DNA of 12,455 nt from Proteobacteria bacterium UBA2363 (GTDB taxonomy: Bacteria > Pseudomonadota > Gammaproteobacteria > Xanthomonadales > UBA2363): NCBI GenBank assembly GCA_002344355.1, contig DDTN01000033.1:19094-31548 (forward strand), written 5' to 3'. The notes beneath the pieces were generated by a model. That model did not search any database, was not told the origin of the DNA, and was given only the letters and a program-made list of their open reading frames with translations. This document shows positions 6,492 through 12,455 of the stretch, in pieces. Every line of letters starts with the position of its first letter. Within the stretch, counting starts at the first letter, position 1. The translations under genes were made by a program, and so were the position numbers.

Positions 6492-7760
6492 ATGGTCCGC
6501 TTGCTGCTTAGGGTCTTCCTGGGTGTGCTGGTACTGGTCGTGCTGGCGCAGGCGCTCCTGTGGTGGCAGGTGTCGCGCTGGGCCGCGGGCACGGCGCGGG
6601 CCCTGCAACCGGTCGCCGAGCTGACCTGGGGCTCGAGCTATGCGTGGCTGACCGGACGCGCCGGCCTGCGCAACGTCCGCCTGGCGCCGCATGGCGCCCC
6701 GGGGAGCACGGCGACGGCTGCCGCGGTCGAGCTGGGTGGCGGCAGCCCCGCCGGACTGCTCAGGCTGTTCCGGGGCGACGAAGGCCTGCCGGAGGACGTC
6801 CGCCTCGTGGTCAGGCGGCTGCGCCTGGGGCCGGAACTCGAGCGCGTGCTCCGCTCGGGGGCGTCGCGCTGGGGATACCTGCTGCCGTTCGAGGCGACCG
6901 GCTGCCGCGACGACGGGCTGTTCACCGGTGTCGACTACGGCGAGCTGGGCTGGCTGCAGACCGAAGCCGACGTCGAGTTCCGCATGCGCCGTCGCGCCGC
7001 CGATGGCGCCGGCAGGGGCATGGTCGAGCTGGCCTGGGACATGCACCCGCTGGCGCGCCTCGAGTTCGAGCTGGAGGCGGCCGGCCTGGTTTCCACCCGG
7101 ATGGTGGCGCCGCCGACGAACATCGAGCGCCTGCGCGTGCGCGTCGACGATCGCGGCATGGTCGCCCAGCGCAACGCCTATTGCGCCCGCCTGCTCGGCA
7201 TCGGTCCGGCCGATTTCCAGGCCCGGCACGTCGCCGCCGTGCGCAGCCAGTTCGAGACCCAGGGCGTGTTCCCCGACGATGAGGCGATCGGGGTCTATGC
7301 CGGCTTCGCCCAGGCCGGTGGACGGCTCGAGCTGCAGGCGACCCCGAGTTCGGCGGTGCCGCTGGCCGATTACCGGCACTATCGCCGCGCCGACCAGTTG
7401 CGGATGTTCAACGCCACGCTGCGCCACGACCAGGGAGCGGTCACCCAGGTGACGGCCCGGTTCCTGGACGACGAGGCCGCACGGCCGGACGCGGCGGCAC
7501 TGGGTCGCCCGGGCGCCGCGTCCGATGCCGTGCGGGTGCGCGTCGAGGCGTCGGCCGCCGACGAGCTGGCGTTCGAGGAACTGGACGAACTGGCCGGCAC
7601 CCGCATCAGCGTGCGCACCCGGGAGGGCATCGGCTATGTCGGCACCTTGCTCGGCACCCAGGGACCGCTGGTCCGCCTGGAGATCCGCCAGCGCGATGGC
7701 CGCAGCCGGGTGCTTGCGCTTTCGGCCGACAGCATCGAGTCGATGCGGATCGCGCAATGA
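6492..7760 (+). CDS. Uncharacterised membrane-anchored protein with C-terminal small-barrel module (paralogue 1)
   Basis: The protein has 422 residues and no function I recognise. Seen: a short basic N-terminus and one hydrophobic helix (about 4-26), giving an N-in anchor and a periplasmic body; PVAELTWG (40-47); LPFEATGC..DGLF at 131-144; RNAYCA at 227-232; and a conserved acidic/aromatic stretch to about residue 310. A short linker leads to a C-terminal module (about 360-421) with LAFEELDELAGTRISV, then GYVGTLLG and LVRLEIR, patterned like five short beta strands of an SH3/Sm-like barrel. There are only two cysteines, C138 and C231, both matched in the paralogue at 8072-9412, which suggests a disulfide. 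The start is fixed by a consensus Shine-Dalgarno. It lies 33 bp after the LON-domain gene. A distant link to large anchored periplasmic families such as DUF945 is possible but unproven. Confidence 0.9.
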   Translation: MVRLLLRVFLGVLVLVVLAQALLWWQVSRWAAGTARALQPVAELTWGSSYAWLTGRAGLRNVRLAPHGAPGSTATAAAVELGGGSPAGLLRLFRGDEGLPEDVRLVVRRLRLGPELERVLRSGASRWGYLLPFEATGCRDDGLFTGVDYGELGWLQTEADVEFRMRRRAADGAGRGMVELAWDMHPLARLEFELEAAGLVSTRMVAPPTNIERLRVRVDDRGMVAQRNAYCARLLGIGPADFQARHVAAVRSQFETQGVFPDDEAIGVYAGFAQAGGRLELQATPSSAVPLADYRHYRRADQLRMFNATLRHDQGAVTQVTARFLDDEAARPDAAALGRPGAASDAVRVRVEASAADELAFEELDELAGTRISVRTREGIGYVGTLLGTQGPLVRLEIRQRDGRSRVLALSADSIESMRIAQ

Positions 7761-7777
7761 CGGGGGCGGCCGACCCG

Positions 7778-7799
7778 GCCGGGGGCGGCCAGCCCCGGC
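7778..7799 (+). terminator. Possible GC hairpin after paralogue 1
   Basis: GCCGGGG (7778-7784) and CCCCGGC (7793-7799) form a 7-bp all-GC stem with an 8-base loop, beginning 18 bases after the stop codon. There is no T-run, so termination efficiency is doubtful. Confidence 0.3.
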
Positions 7800-7863
7800 T
7801 GCCTCCGGCGCGGGTCCATGGCTGGCTCCGCGCTCCGGCCGGGAGCGCCGGTCGCCGCGGGCA

Positions 7864-7884
7864 CGCGCCTGGCTTGCAGGCGCG
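7864..7884. repeat. Perfect 8-bp inverted repeat with 5-base loop
   Basis: CGCGCCTG (7864-7871) and CAGGCGCG (7877-7884) flank the loop GCTTG. Outer arms GTCGCC and GGCGAC could extend a larger structure (7851-7908). It could be a REP-like palindrome, an mRNA-stabilising hairpin or a weak terminator. Only its presence elsewhere in the genome would tell these apart. Confidence 0.45.
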
Positions 7885-8071
7885 CCGGGATCGGCTTACG
7901 GTGGCGACGGGGAAATGCTTGGATCCTCTCCGTGGCCCGTCCGCGACCCATCCACCTGCCTGACTCGATCGCGCCGGCCGGGAGCCGGACGCGGTGCTGC
8001 CCGGGCATCGGCTGGATGGCGGCGGCCACGGCCCGGTCCGGGCCCGCGCCGCCGACCGGGAGTGCACACCG

Positions 8072-9412
8072 ATGCGCCGCCGGACCCTGATCGGCTTCGT
8101 TCTCGCCCTGCTGCTGCTGGCGCTGCTCGCGCAGCTCGCCTACTGGCTCGGGGTGCGGCGCTACTTCCAGGGGGTCGCCGACGCGCTGGCGCCGGTCGCC
8201 GAACTTGAACACGGGGGTATCGACGCCTTTCCGCCCGGGCGCTTCGCGCTTCGCGACCTGCGCTTCACCGTCCGCGGACGCCCGGAACTGAGCCTGTCGG
8301 CGCGCCGGCTGGCGGTCACCGCCGACGACGCCGGCTGGTTGCTGCGCTGGCTGGCAGGCGCCTCCGGTCGGCCGCCGGCCAGGCTGGGCCTGGTGCTCGA
8401 CGAAGTCCGGGCCAGCCCCGGCCTGCGCCGGGCCCTGCGTGCGAAGGCCGCCGGCGGCGGCTGGATGCTGCCCTTCGAGGGACAGGGGTGCGCCGCCGAT
8501 GGCCTGCTCGGCGAGGCCGACTACGCGGACCTGCGCTGGCTGGACGAGTCGATCGCCCTGGTGCTGCAACACCGCCATGATCCGGTGGCGCGCCAGCAGC
8601 ACATCGGCCTGCGCGTCGACCGCCTGCCCGCGGGCGTGCTGACCCTGGACCTGCTGCTGGCGGAGGTTCCGCAGGCCGGGGTGCCGGCCACGGCCGACCT
8701 TGGCGGTGCCCGGGTCGAGCGGGCCCAGTTCGGCTTCGATCCCGGCGGCCTGGTCCAGGCGCGCAACCGCCATTGCGCCGCGGGCGGCGAGGTCGATGCC
8801 TTCGTCGAGGCCCACATGGAGGCCTTGCACGGGTGGCTGGGCGGCCACGGCCTGGTGCCGGACGAGCCGGTCTGGCAGGCCTATCGCAACTGGGTGATCG
8901 ATGGCGGCGAGCTGCAGCTGGAGATGCGCCCGGCGCCGGGCGTGGCGATGTCCGAGTACGGCCAGTTCGCGCCGGAGGACCGCCTGCGGCTGCTCGGGCT
9001 GGTGATGCGCGTCGGCGACGCCGCCACGGTCCCGGTCGAGGCCACCGGCACCCGCGGCCGGGCCGCCCACCCGTACCGGGACCTGCCCTCGCTTCCCGCA
9101 GAGCCGGTCGTCGACGACGCCCAGGTCGCCACCGGCGCCCCGGAGGCGGCCGTCGAACCGGCACCGGCCCGCCCGGCCACGGCGCCGGCACGCGTGCCGG
9201 CCCCCAGGCCGCTGGGCTTCGAGGAGCTGGACCGGCACATCGGCGCACGGGTGCGCCTGGCCACGGTCGGCGGCAGCCGGTATGTCGGCACCGTCCTGGC
9301 GGTCACCGCCGATGCCGTGGAGCTGGAGATCCGCCGCTATGGCGGCCGCGCCCGCCTGCCGGTGCCGCGCGAGCAGCTCGCGCGGATCGAACTGCTGCCC
9401 CCCGCGCCCTGA
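8072..9412 (+). CDS. Uncharacterised membrane-anchored protein with C-terminal small-barrel module (paralogue 2)
   Basis: The protein has 446 residues and is a diverged paralogue of the product of 6492-7760; no function is recognised. Seen: MRRRT followed by one hydrophobic helix (about 6-27); PVAELEHG (41-48); LPFEGQGC..DGLL at 133-146; RNRHCA at 231-236; and GGELQLEMRPAPGVAMSEY at 278-296, matching GGRLELQATPSSAVPLADY in the paralogue. A Pro/Ala-rich linker (about 340-380), longer than in the paralogue, leads to the C-terminal module (about 381-442): LGFEELDRHIGARVRL, RYVGTVLA, VELEIR. The only cysteines, C140 and C235, match C138 and C231. I chose ATG at 8072, preceded by GGGAG nine bases upstream and giving the usual Arg-rich start before the helix. 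An in-frame ATG at 7994 would add 26 non-membrane residues with no family match. Confidence 0.88.
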   Translation: MRRRTLIGFVLALLLLALLAQLAYWLGVRRYFQGVADALAPVAELEHGGIDAFPPGRFALRDLRFTVRGRPELSLSARRLAVTADDAGWLLRWLAGASGRPPARLGLVLDEVRASPGLRRALRAKAAGGGWMLPFEGQGCAADGLLGEADYADLRWLDESIALVLQHRHDPVARQQHIGLRVDRLPAGVLTLDLLLAEVPQAGVPATADLGGARVERAQFGFDPGGLVQARNRHCAAGGEVDAFVEAHMEALHGWLGGHGLVPDEPVWQAYRNWVIDGGELQLEMRPAPGVAMSEYGQFAPEDRLRLLGLVMRVGDAATVPVEATGTRGRAAHPYRDLPSLPAEPVVDDAQVATGAPEAAVEPAPARPATAPARVPAPRPLGFEELDRHIGARVRLATVGGSRYVGTVLAVTADAVELEIRRYGGRARLPVPREQLARIELLPPAP

Positions 9413-9480
9413 GGCGGTCGCGCGACCCCGGCCCCCGGCTGCCCCGTGCGGGCGCGTATGGTCTAATCCGGTTCCCCGAC

Positions 9481-9485
9481 GGAGA
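9481..9485 (+). promoter_or_regulatory. Shine-Dalgarno deciding the start of the dehydrogenase
   Basis: GGAGA lies about six bases before ATG at 9492. It supports this start over the open frame that continues upstream into the preceding gene. TATGGT or TCTAAT at 9457-9467 could be a -10 element, but no -35 is apparent. Confidence 0.6.
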
Positions 9486-9491
9486 CCCGAC

Positions 9492-10307
9492 ATGAGCACC
9501 CTGGCCGGCAAGACCCTGTTCATCACCGGCGCCAGCCGCGGCATCGGCCTGGAGATCGCCCTGCGCGCCGCGCGCGACGGCGCCAACATCGTGGTCGCCG
9601 CCAAGTCGGACGTCGCCAACCCCAAGCTGCCCGGCACCATCCACAGCGCCGCCGAGGCGATCGAGGCGGCCGGCGGCAAGGCCCTGGCCCTGAAGGTCGA
9701 CGTCCGCGAGGAGCAGCAGGTGGTCGAGGCGATGGCCGCTGCCGCCGAGCGCTTCGGCGGCATCGACATCCTGGTCAACAACGCCAGCGCCATCTACCTG
9801 GCCAGCCTGGCGGACACGCCGATGAAGCGCTACGACCTGATGAACCAGGTCAACGTCCGCGGCACTTTCCTGTGCACCCAGGCGGCGCTGCCGTACCTGA
9901 AGCGCTCCAGCCATGCCCACATGCTGGTGCTGGCGCCGCCGCCCAGCCTCGACCCGAAGTGGTACGCCCCGCACCTGGCGTACACGCTGGCCAAGATGGG
10001 CATGAGCTTCTGCGTGCTGGGCATGGCCCCGGAGCTGAAGCGCGACGGCATCGCCGTCAACGCCCTGTGGCCGCGCACGGTGATCCACACCGCCGCGCTG
10101 GCGATGATCCCGGGGGTGAATCCGGCCAACTGCCGGACCCCGGCGATCATGGCCGACGCGGCGCACGCCGTGCTGTCGGCGCCGCCGTCGGCCGGCACCG
10201 GGCGCTTCCTGATCGACGACGAGGTGCTGGCCGAGGCCGGCGTCACCGACTTCTCGAAGTACGCGGTGCAGCCCGGGCAGCCCCTGCTGCCCGACCTGTT
10301 CCTGTAG
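9492..10307 (+). CDS. Short-chain dehydrogenase/reductase, HSDL2-like
   Basis: NAD(P)-dependent oxidoreductase of unknown substrate. The protein has 271 residues, a normal single SDR domain. Seen: cofactor motif TGASRGIG at 12-19; PGTIHSAAEAIEAAGGKAL at 47-65; NNAS at 96-99; active-site Y164xxxK168 within AYTLAKMGMS; NALWPRTVIHTAA at 190-202; and the C-terminal ending PGQPLLPDLFL. The last two features and the PKLPGTIH segment closely match the SDR domain of hydroxysteroid dehydrogenase-like protein 2; the SCP2 lipid-binding domain found in animal HSDL2 is absent. Where HSDL2 has a Ser in its SPP segment before the Tyr, this protein has Ala148, with Ser152 four residues later. The ORF could be extended upstream, but the Shine-Dalgarno and the SDR start MSTLAGKTLFITG fix ATG 9492. 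It converges on the minus-strand PLP gene. Confidence 0.93.
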   Translation: MSTLAGKTLFITGASRGIGLEIALRAARDGANIVVAAKSDVANPKLPGTIHSAAEAIEAAGGKALALKVDVREEQQVVEAMAAAAERFGGIDILVNNASAIYLASLADTPMKRYDLMNQVNVRGTFLCTQAALPYLKRSSHAHMLVLAPPPSLDPKWYAPHLAYTLAKMGMSFCVLGMAPELKRDGIAVNALWPRTVIHTAALAMIPGVNPANCRTPAIMADAAHAVLSAPPSAGTGRFLIDDEVLAEAGVTDFSKYAVQPGQPLLPDLFL

Positions 10308-10331
10308 CCCGGTCGGCCGGGGGACCGGGCT
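10306..10331. terminator. Strong hairpin at the end of the dehydrogenase, possibly bidirectional
   Basis: AGCCCGGTC (10306-10314) and GACCGGGCT (10323-10331) pair perfectly over 9 bp around an 8-base loop, beginning within the TAG stop codon. It is the best terminator-like stem in the window and sits between convergent genes. A T-run is missing on both strands, as is frequent in high-GC genomes. Confidence 0.5.
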
Positions 10332-10419
10332 CCGGACGGCATCGACGGCACGGGCGCAGGTCCGGCGTGGCCAGCGGCGGGTCTGCGCGGCCGGCGCCCC
10401 TGCCGGGACGGTCTGACCT

Positions 10420-11568
10420 TCAGCGGCCTGGCGACGACGCCAGCGCGTGGTCGAGGTCTGCGATCAGGTCGTCGGCGTGTTCGAGGCCGACCGAAAGGCG
10501 CAGGAGGTCCGCCGGGCTCACCGGCGCGTCGCCCTCGATCGAGGCGCGATGTTCGACCAGCGATTCGGTGCCGCCCAGCGAGGTGGCGTTGGTGAACAGG
10601 CGCAGCGCGCCGGCGAGCGCCAGCGCGGCATCGCGGCCGCCGCGCAGGCGCACGCTCAGCATCCCGCCGAAATCCCGCATCTGGCGCGCCGCGGTGGCGT
10701 GGCCGGGATGGTCGGGCAGCCCTGGGTAGAGCACCCGGGACACCGCGGGGTGCCCGGCCAGGAACCGCGCCACCGCCATCGCGTTGCGACAGTGCCAGTG
10801 CATGCGCGCCGGCAGGGAGCGCAGGCCGCGCAGCAGCAGCCAGGCGTTGAACGGTGCCAGCGTGCCGCCGGTCAGGTGGCGCCGGTGGGCGACCCGGGCG
10901 TGCAGATCCCCTGCCGCCGCGAACACCAGCGCGCCGCCCATCACGTCGCTGTGGCCGCCCACGTACTTGGTCAGCGAGTGCATGACCACGTCGGCGTCCA
11001 GGCGCAGCGGCTGCTGCAGCAGCGGCGTGGCGAAGGTGCTGTCCACCGCCAGCAGCGCGCCGTGGCCCCGGGCGATCGCCGCGACCGCCGCGATGTCGGT
11101 GACCTCCAGGCACGGGTTGGACGGCGTCTCCACCCACAGCAGGCGGGTGTCGGGCCGCAGCGCCGCCCGCACCGCCTCAGGGTCGGTCATGTCGACCGCG
11201 GTGGTGCCGATGCCAAGGCCCGGCAGCACGTCCCGGGCCAGCGCCCGCAGTCCGGTGTAGCAGTCCCGCGGCAGCAGCACGTGGCTGCCCGGCGGCAGCG
11301 ACTGCAGCAGACCGTCGACCGCCGCCATGCCGGTGGCGAAGGCCAGTGCCGCAGCGCCGCCCTCGAGCGCGGCCAGCGCCGACTCCAGCGCATCCTGCGC
11401 GGGATTGCCCTCGCGCTGGTACTGGTAGCCGGCGATGCGCTCGCCCGCGGGGCCGTGGCGGAAGGTGGTCGCAAGGTGCAGCGGCGGCGCAAGCGCACCC
11501 GTGGCCGGATCGGGTCCGGCGCCGGCATGCACCGCCAGGGTCTCCGGCGCAGGCGGGCGCGCGCTCAT
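10420..11568 (-). CDS. Cys/Met-metabolism PLP-dependent enzyme (cystathionine gamma-synthase/beta-lyase family)
   Basis: Cytosolic PLP enzyme of the trans-sulfuration fold; the exact reaction (gamma-synthase, gamma-lyase, beta-lyase or sulfhydrylase) cannot be told here. The protein has 382 residues, normal for the family. Seen: ETLAVHAG near the N-terminus (9-16); YQYQREGNP (48-56), the phosphate-binding Tyr/Arg loop; ETPSNP at 147-152; PLP-contact Asp176; SLTKYVGGHSDVMGG at 198-212 with Schiff-base Lys201; APFNAWLLLRGLRSLPARM at 238-256; and LGGTESLVEHRASI at 331-344. Most relatives have EHPA at the last motif, so EHRASIEG is a subfamily mark. ATG at 11568 overlaps the hemL stop (ATGA), so the two are translationally coupled. 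The much longer open frame upstream is antisense-like noise inside hemL. Confidence 0.92.
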   Translation of the reverse strand: MSARPPAPETLAVHAGAGPDPATGALAPPLHLATTFRHGPAGERIAGYQYQREGNPAQDALESALAALEGGAAALAFATGMAAVDGLLQSLPPGSHVLLPRDCYTGLRALARDVLPGLGIGTTAVDMTDPEAVRAALRPDTRLLWVETPSNPCLEVTDIAAVAAIARGHGALLAVDSTFATPLLQQPLRLDADVVMHSLTKYVGGHSDVMGGALVFAAAGDLHARVAHRRHLTGGTLAPFNAWLLLRGLRSLPARMHWHCRNAMAVARFLAGHPAVSRVLYPGLPDHPGHATAARQMRDFGGMLSVRLRGGRDAALALAGALRLFTNATSLGGTESLVEHRASIEGDAPVSPADLLRLSVGLEHADDLIADLDHALASSPGR

Positions 11569-12455
11569 CCGGCGACCTCGCGCAGCGCATCCGCCGCGAC
11601 CGCGACGGTGGCGTCGATCACTTCGTCGTCGTGGGCGCTGGACAGGAAGCCGGCCTCGAACGCGGACGGCGCCCAGTACACGCCGCGCGCCAGGCAGGCG
11701 TGGAAGAAGCGCCGGAACGCCGCGGCGTCCGCGGCCTTCGCATCGGCGAAGCCGCGGACCGGGCCGTCGCGGAAGAACAGGCCGAACATGGCCGGTGCCC
11801 TGGTGGTGGTGAACGGCACGCCGGCCGCGCGCGCGGCCGCCTCGAGGCCGTCGCACAGGCGGTCGGTGGCGCGCTCCAGCGCGGCATGGAAGCCGGGCCG
11901 CGCGATCAGGTCCAGCGTCGCCAGGCCGGCGGCCATGGCGACGGGGTTGCCGGACAGCGTGCCCGCCTGGTAGACCGGCCCGGCCGGGGCCACCAGGCGC
12001 ATCAGCTCGGCGCGGCCGCCGTAGGCGCCGACCGGCATGCCGCCGCCGATGATCTTGCCGAAGGTGGACAGGTCGGGGCTGACCCCGTAGCGCTGCTGGG
12101 CGCCGCCCGGCGCGACCCGGAAGCCGGTCATCACTTCGTCGAAGATCAGCACCGCGCCATGTCGGCTGCACAGCTCGCGCAGCGCCTCCAGGAAGCCGGG
12201 CTCGGGCAGGATGCAGTTCATGTTGCCGGCGATCGGCTCGACGATGACGCCGGCGACCTCGTCGCCGATCTCGTCGAACAGCGCCTGCGCGGCGCCGATG
12301 TCGTTGTAGGGCAGCGTCGCCGTGAGGTCGGCCAGCGCCTTCGGCACGCCCGGCGAGTCCGGCATGCCCAGGGTCAGCACGCCCGATCCGGCCTTGACCA
12401 GGAAGGCATCGCCATGGCCGTGGTAGCAGCCCTCGAACTTGACGATGCGGCTGCG
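11565..12455 (-). CDS. hemL: Glutamate-1-semialdehyde 2,1-aminomutase (N-terminus beyond window edge)
   Basis: PLP/PMP enzyme converting glutamate-1-semialdehyde to 5-aminolevulinate in C5-pathway tetrapyrrole synthesis, cytosolic. The 296 residues inside the window are open to the right edge; the family is about 427 residues, so roughly 130 N-terminal residues are missing. Seen: FEGCYHGHGDAFLVKAGSG at the edge; VEPIAGNMNC; LIFDEVMTGFRV; and STFGKIIGGGMPVGAYGG with the catalytic Lys codon at 12054-12056. These are followed by AGTLSGNP and a normal C-terminus. The HGHGD and GKIIGGGMPVGA motifs separate it from class III aminotransferases such as ornithine or GABA transaminases. Its TGA overlaps the start of the Cys/Met PLP gene, placing hemL upstream in a two-gene unit. 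Confidence 0.96.
   Translation of the reverse strand, partial: RSRIVKFEGCYHGHGDAFLVKAGSGVLTLGMPDSPGVPKALADLTATLPYNDIGAAQALFDEIGDEVAGVIVEPIAGNMNCILPEPGFLEALRELCSRHGAVLIFDEVMTGFRVAPGGAQQRYGVSPDLSTFGKIIGGGMPVGAYGGRAELMRLVAPAGPVYQAGTLSGNPVAMAAGLATLDLIARPGFHAALERATDRLCDGLEAAARAAGVPFTTTRAPAMFGLFFRDGPVRGFADAKAADAAAFRRFFHACLARGVYWAPSAFEAGFLSSAHDDEVIDATVAVAADALREVAG

Larger units (their letters stand above)
7761..8071. other. 311-bp gap between the two paralogues, no convincing gene
   Basis: This is the longest non-coding stretch in the window. Right after the upstream stop comes a 10-bp direct repeat GGGGGCGGCC (7762-7771 and 7781-7790, in frame with GC hairpins), then a near-perfect hairpin at 7864-7884 flanked by arms GTCGCC (7851-7856) and GGCGAC (7903-7908). 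The segment around 7891-7925 is slightly less GC-rich and could hold a promoter for the downstream paralogue, but I cannot name -35 and -10 boxes. Small frames here are Arg/Pro/Gly-rich and look like noise. Confidence 0.6.

Noticed and set aside
6560..7452. Alternative plus-strand frames inside paralogue 1
   Set aside because: Arg/Ala/Trp-rich translations without domain structure; the frame with the membrane anchor and the paralogue match is the real one.
7757..7963. Small ORF (68 codons) whose ATG overlaps the stop of paralogue 1 (ATGA)
   Set aside because: The overlap is suggestive, but the product is Arg/Pro/Gly/Ala-rich with no hydrophobic or domain pattern and runs through the GC hairpins; probably chance.
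7994..8071. Upstream in-frame ATG extending paralogue 2 by 26 residues
   Set aside because: There is no ribosome site, and the extension would precede the membrane anchor with sequence absent in the paralogue; ATG 8072 has GGGAG nine bases upstream.
9282..9491. Upstream extension of the dehydrogenase frame
   Set aside because: It overlaps the end of paralogue 2 and adds no SDR sequence; the Shine-Dalgarno before 9492 and the family N-terminus fix the start.
1..12455. CRISPR array, tRNA, rRNA, insertion sequence or prophage genes
   Set aside because: I saw no regularly spaced repeats, no tRNA-like cloverleaf, no transposase or integrase motifs and no composition break; the window is core housekeeping DNA.

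Overview
The window is GC-rich and tightly packed, about 90% coding with short gaps and several overlapping stop/start codons. Its gene content points to a gammaproteobacterium of the Lysobacteraceae/Xanthomonadaceae (Xanthomonas, Lysobacter or Luteimonas type): a PPi-dependent phosphofructokinase beside a proton-pumping pyrophosphatase, a short-lid adenylate kinase beside mpl, and hemL in an overlapping pair. The lineage is inferred from protein resemblance, not from a marker gene.

Layout: (1) 1-3221, minus strand: the 5' part of hppA (membrane H+-pyrophosphatase, cut by the left edge), preceded in transcription order by a PPi-type 6-phosphofructokinase. (2) 3222-3316: a 95-bp divergent control region with a candidate promoter on each strand. 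(3) 3317-7760, plus strand: adk, a small polytopic membrane protein, mpl (GTGA overlap), a stand-alone LON N-domain protein (ATGA overlap), and after 33 bp with a very strong Shine-Dalgarno a membrane-anchored protein of unknown function. (4) 7761-8071: a 311-bp gap with GC-rich hairpins and no convincing gene. (5) 8072-9412: a second membrane-anchored protein, a diverged paralogue of the one before it. (6) 9492-10307: an HSDL2-like short-chain dehydrogenase. (7) 10308-10419: a convergent gap holding a strong hairpin. (8) 10420-12455, minus strand: hemL (N-terminus beyond the right edge) overlapping by ATGA with a Cys/Met-metabolism PLP enzyme.

How they may work together: the PFK produces or uses PPi and HppA turns PPi hydrolysis into a proton gradient, so the left block reads as a PPi-energy module. 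It faces adenylate kinase, which balances AMP, ADP and ATP. Mpl recycles cell-wall tripeptide. The most novel content is the pair of paralogues at 6492-7760 and 8072-9412. Each has one N-terminal membrane anchor, a large predicted periplasmic region with exactly two cysteines at matching positions, and a C-terminal module of about 60 residues that looks like a small SH3/Sm-type beta barrel. I know of no assigned function for them.
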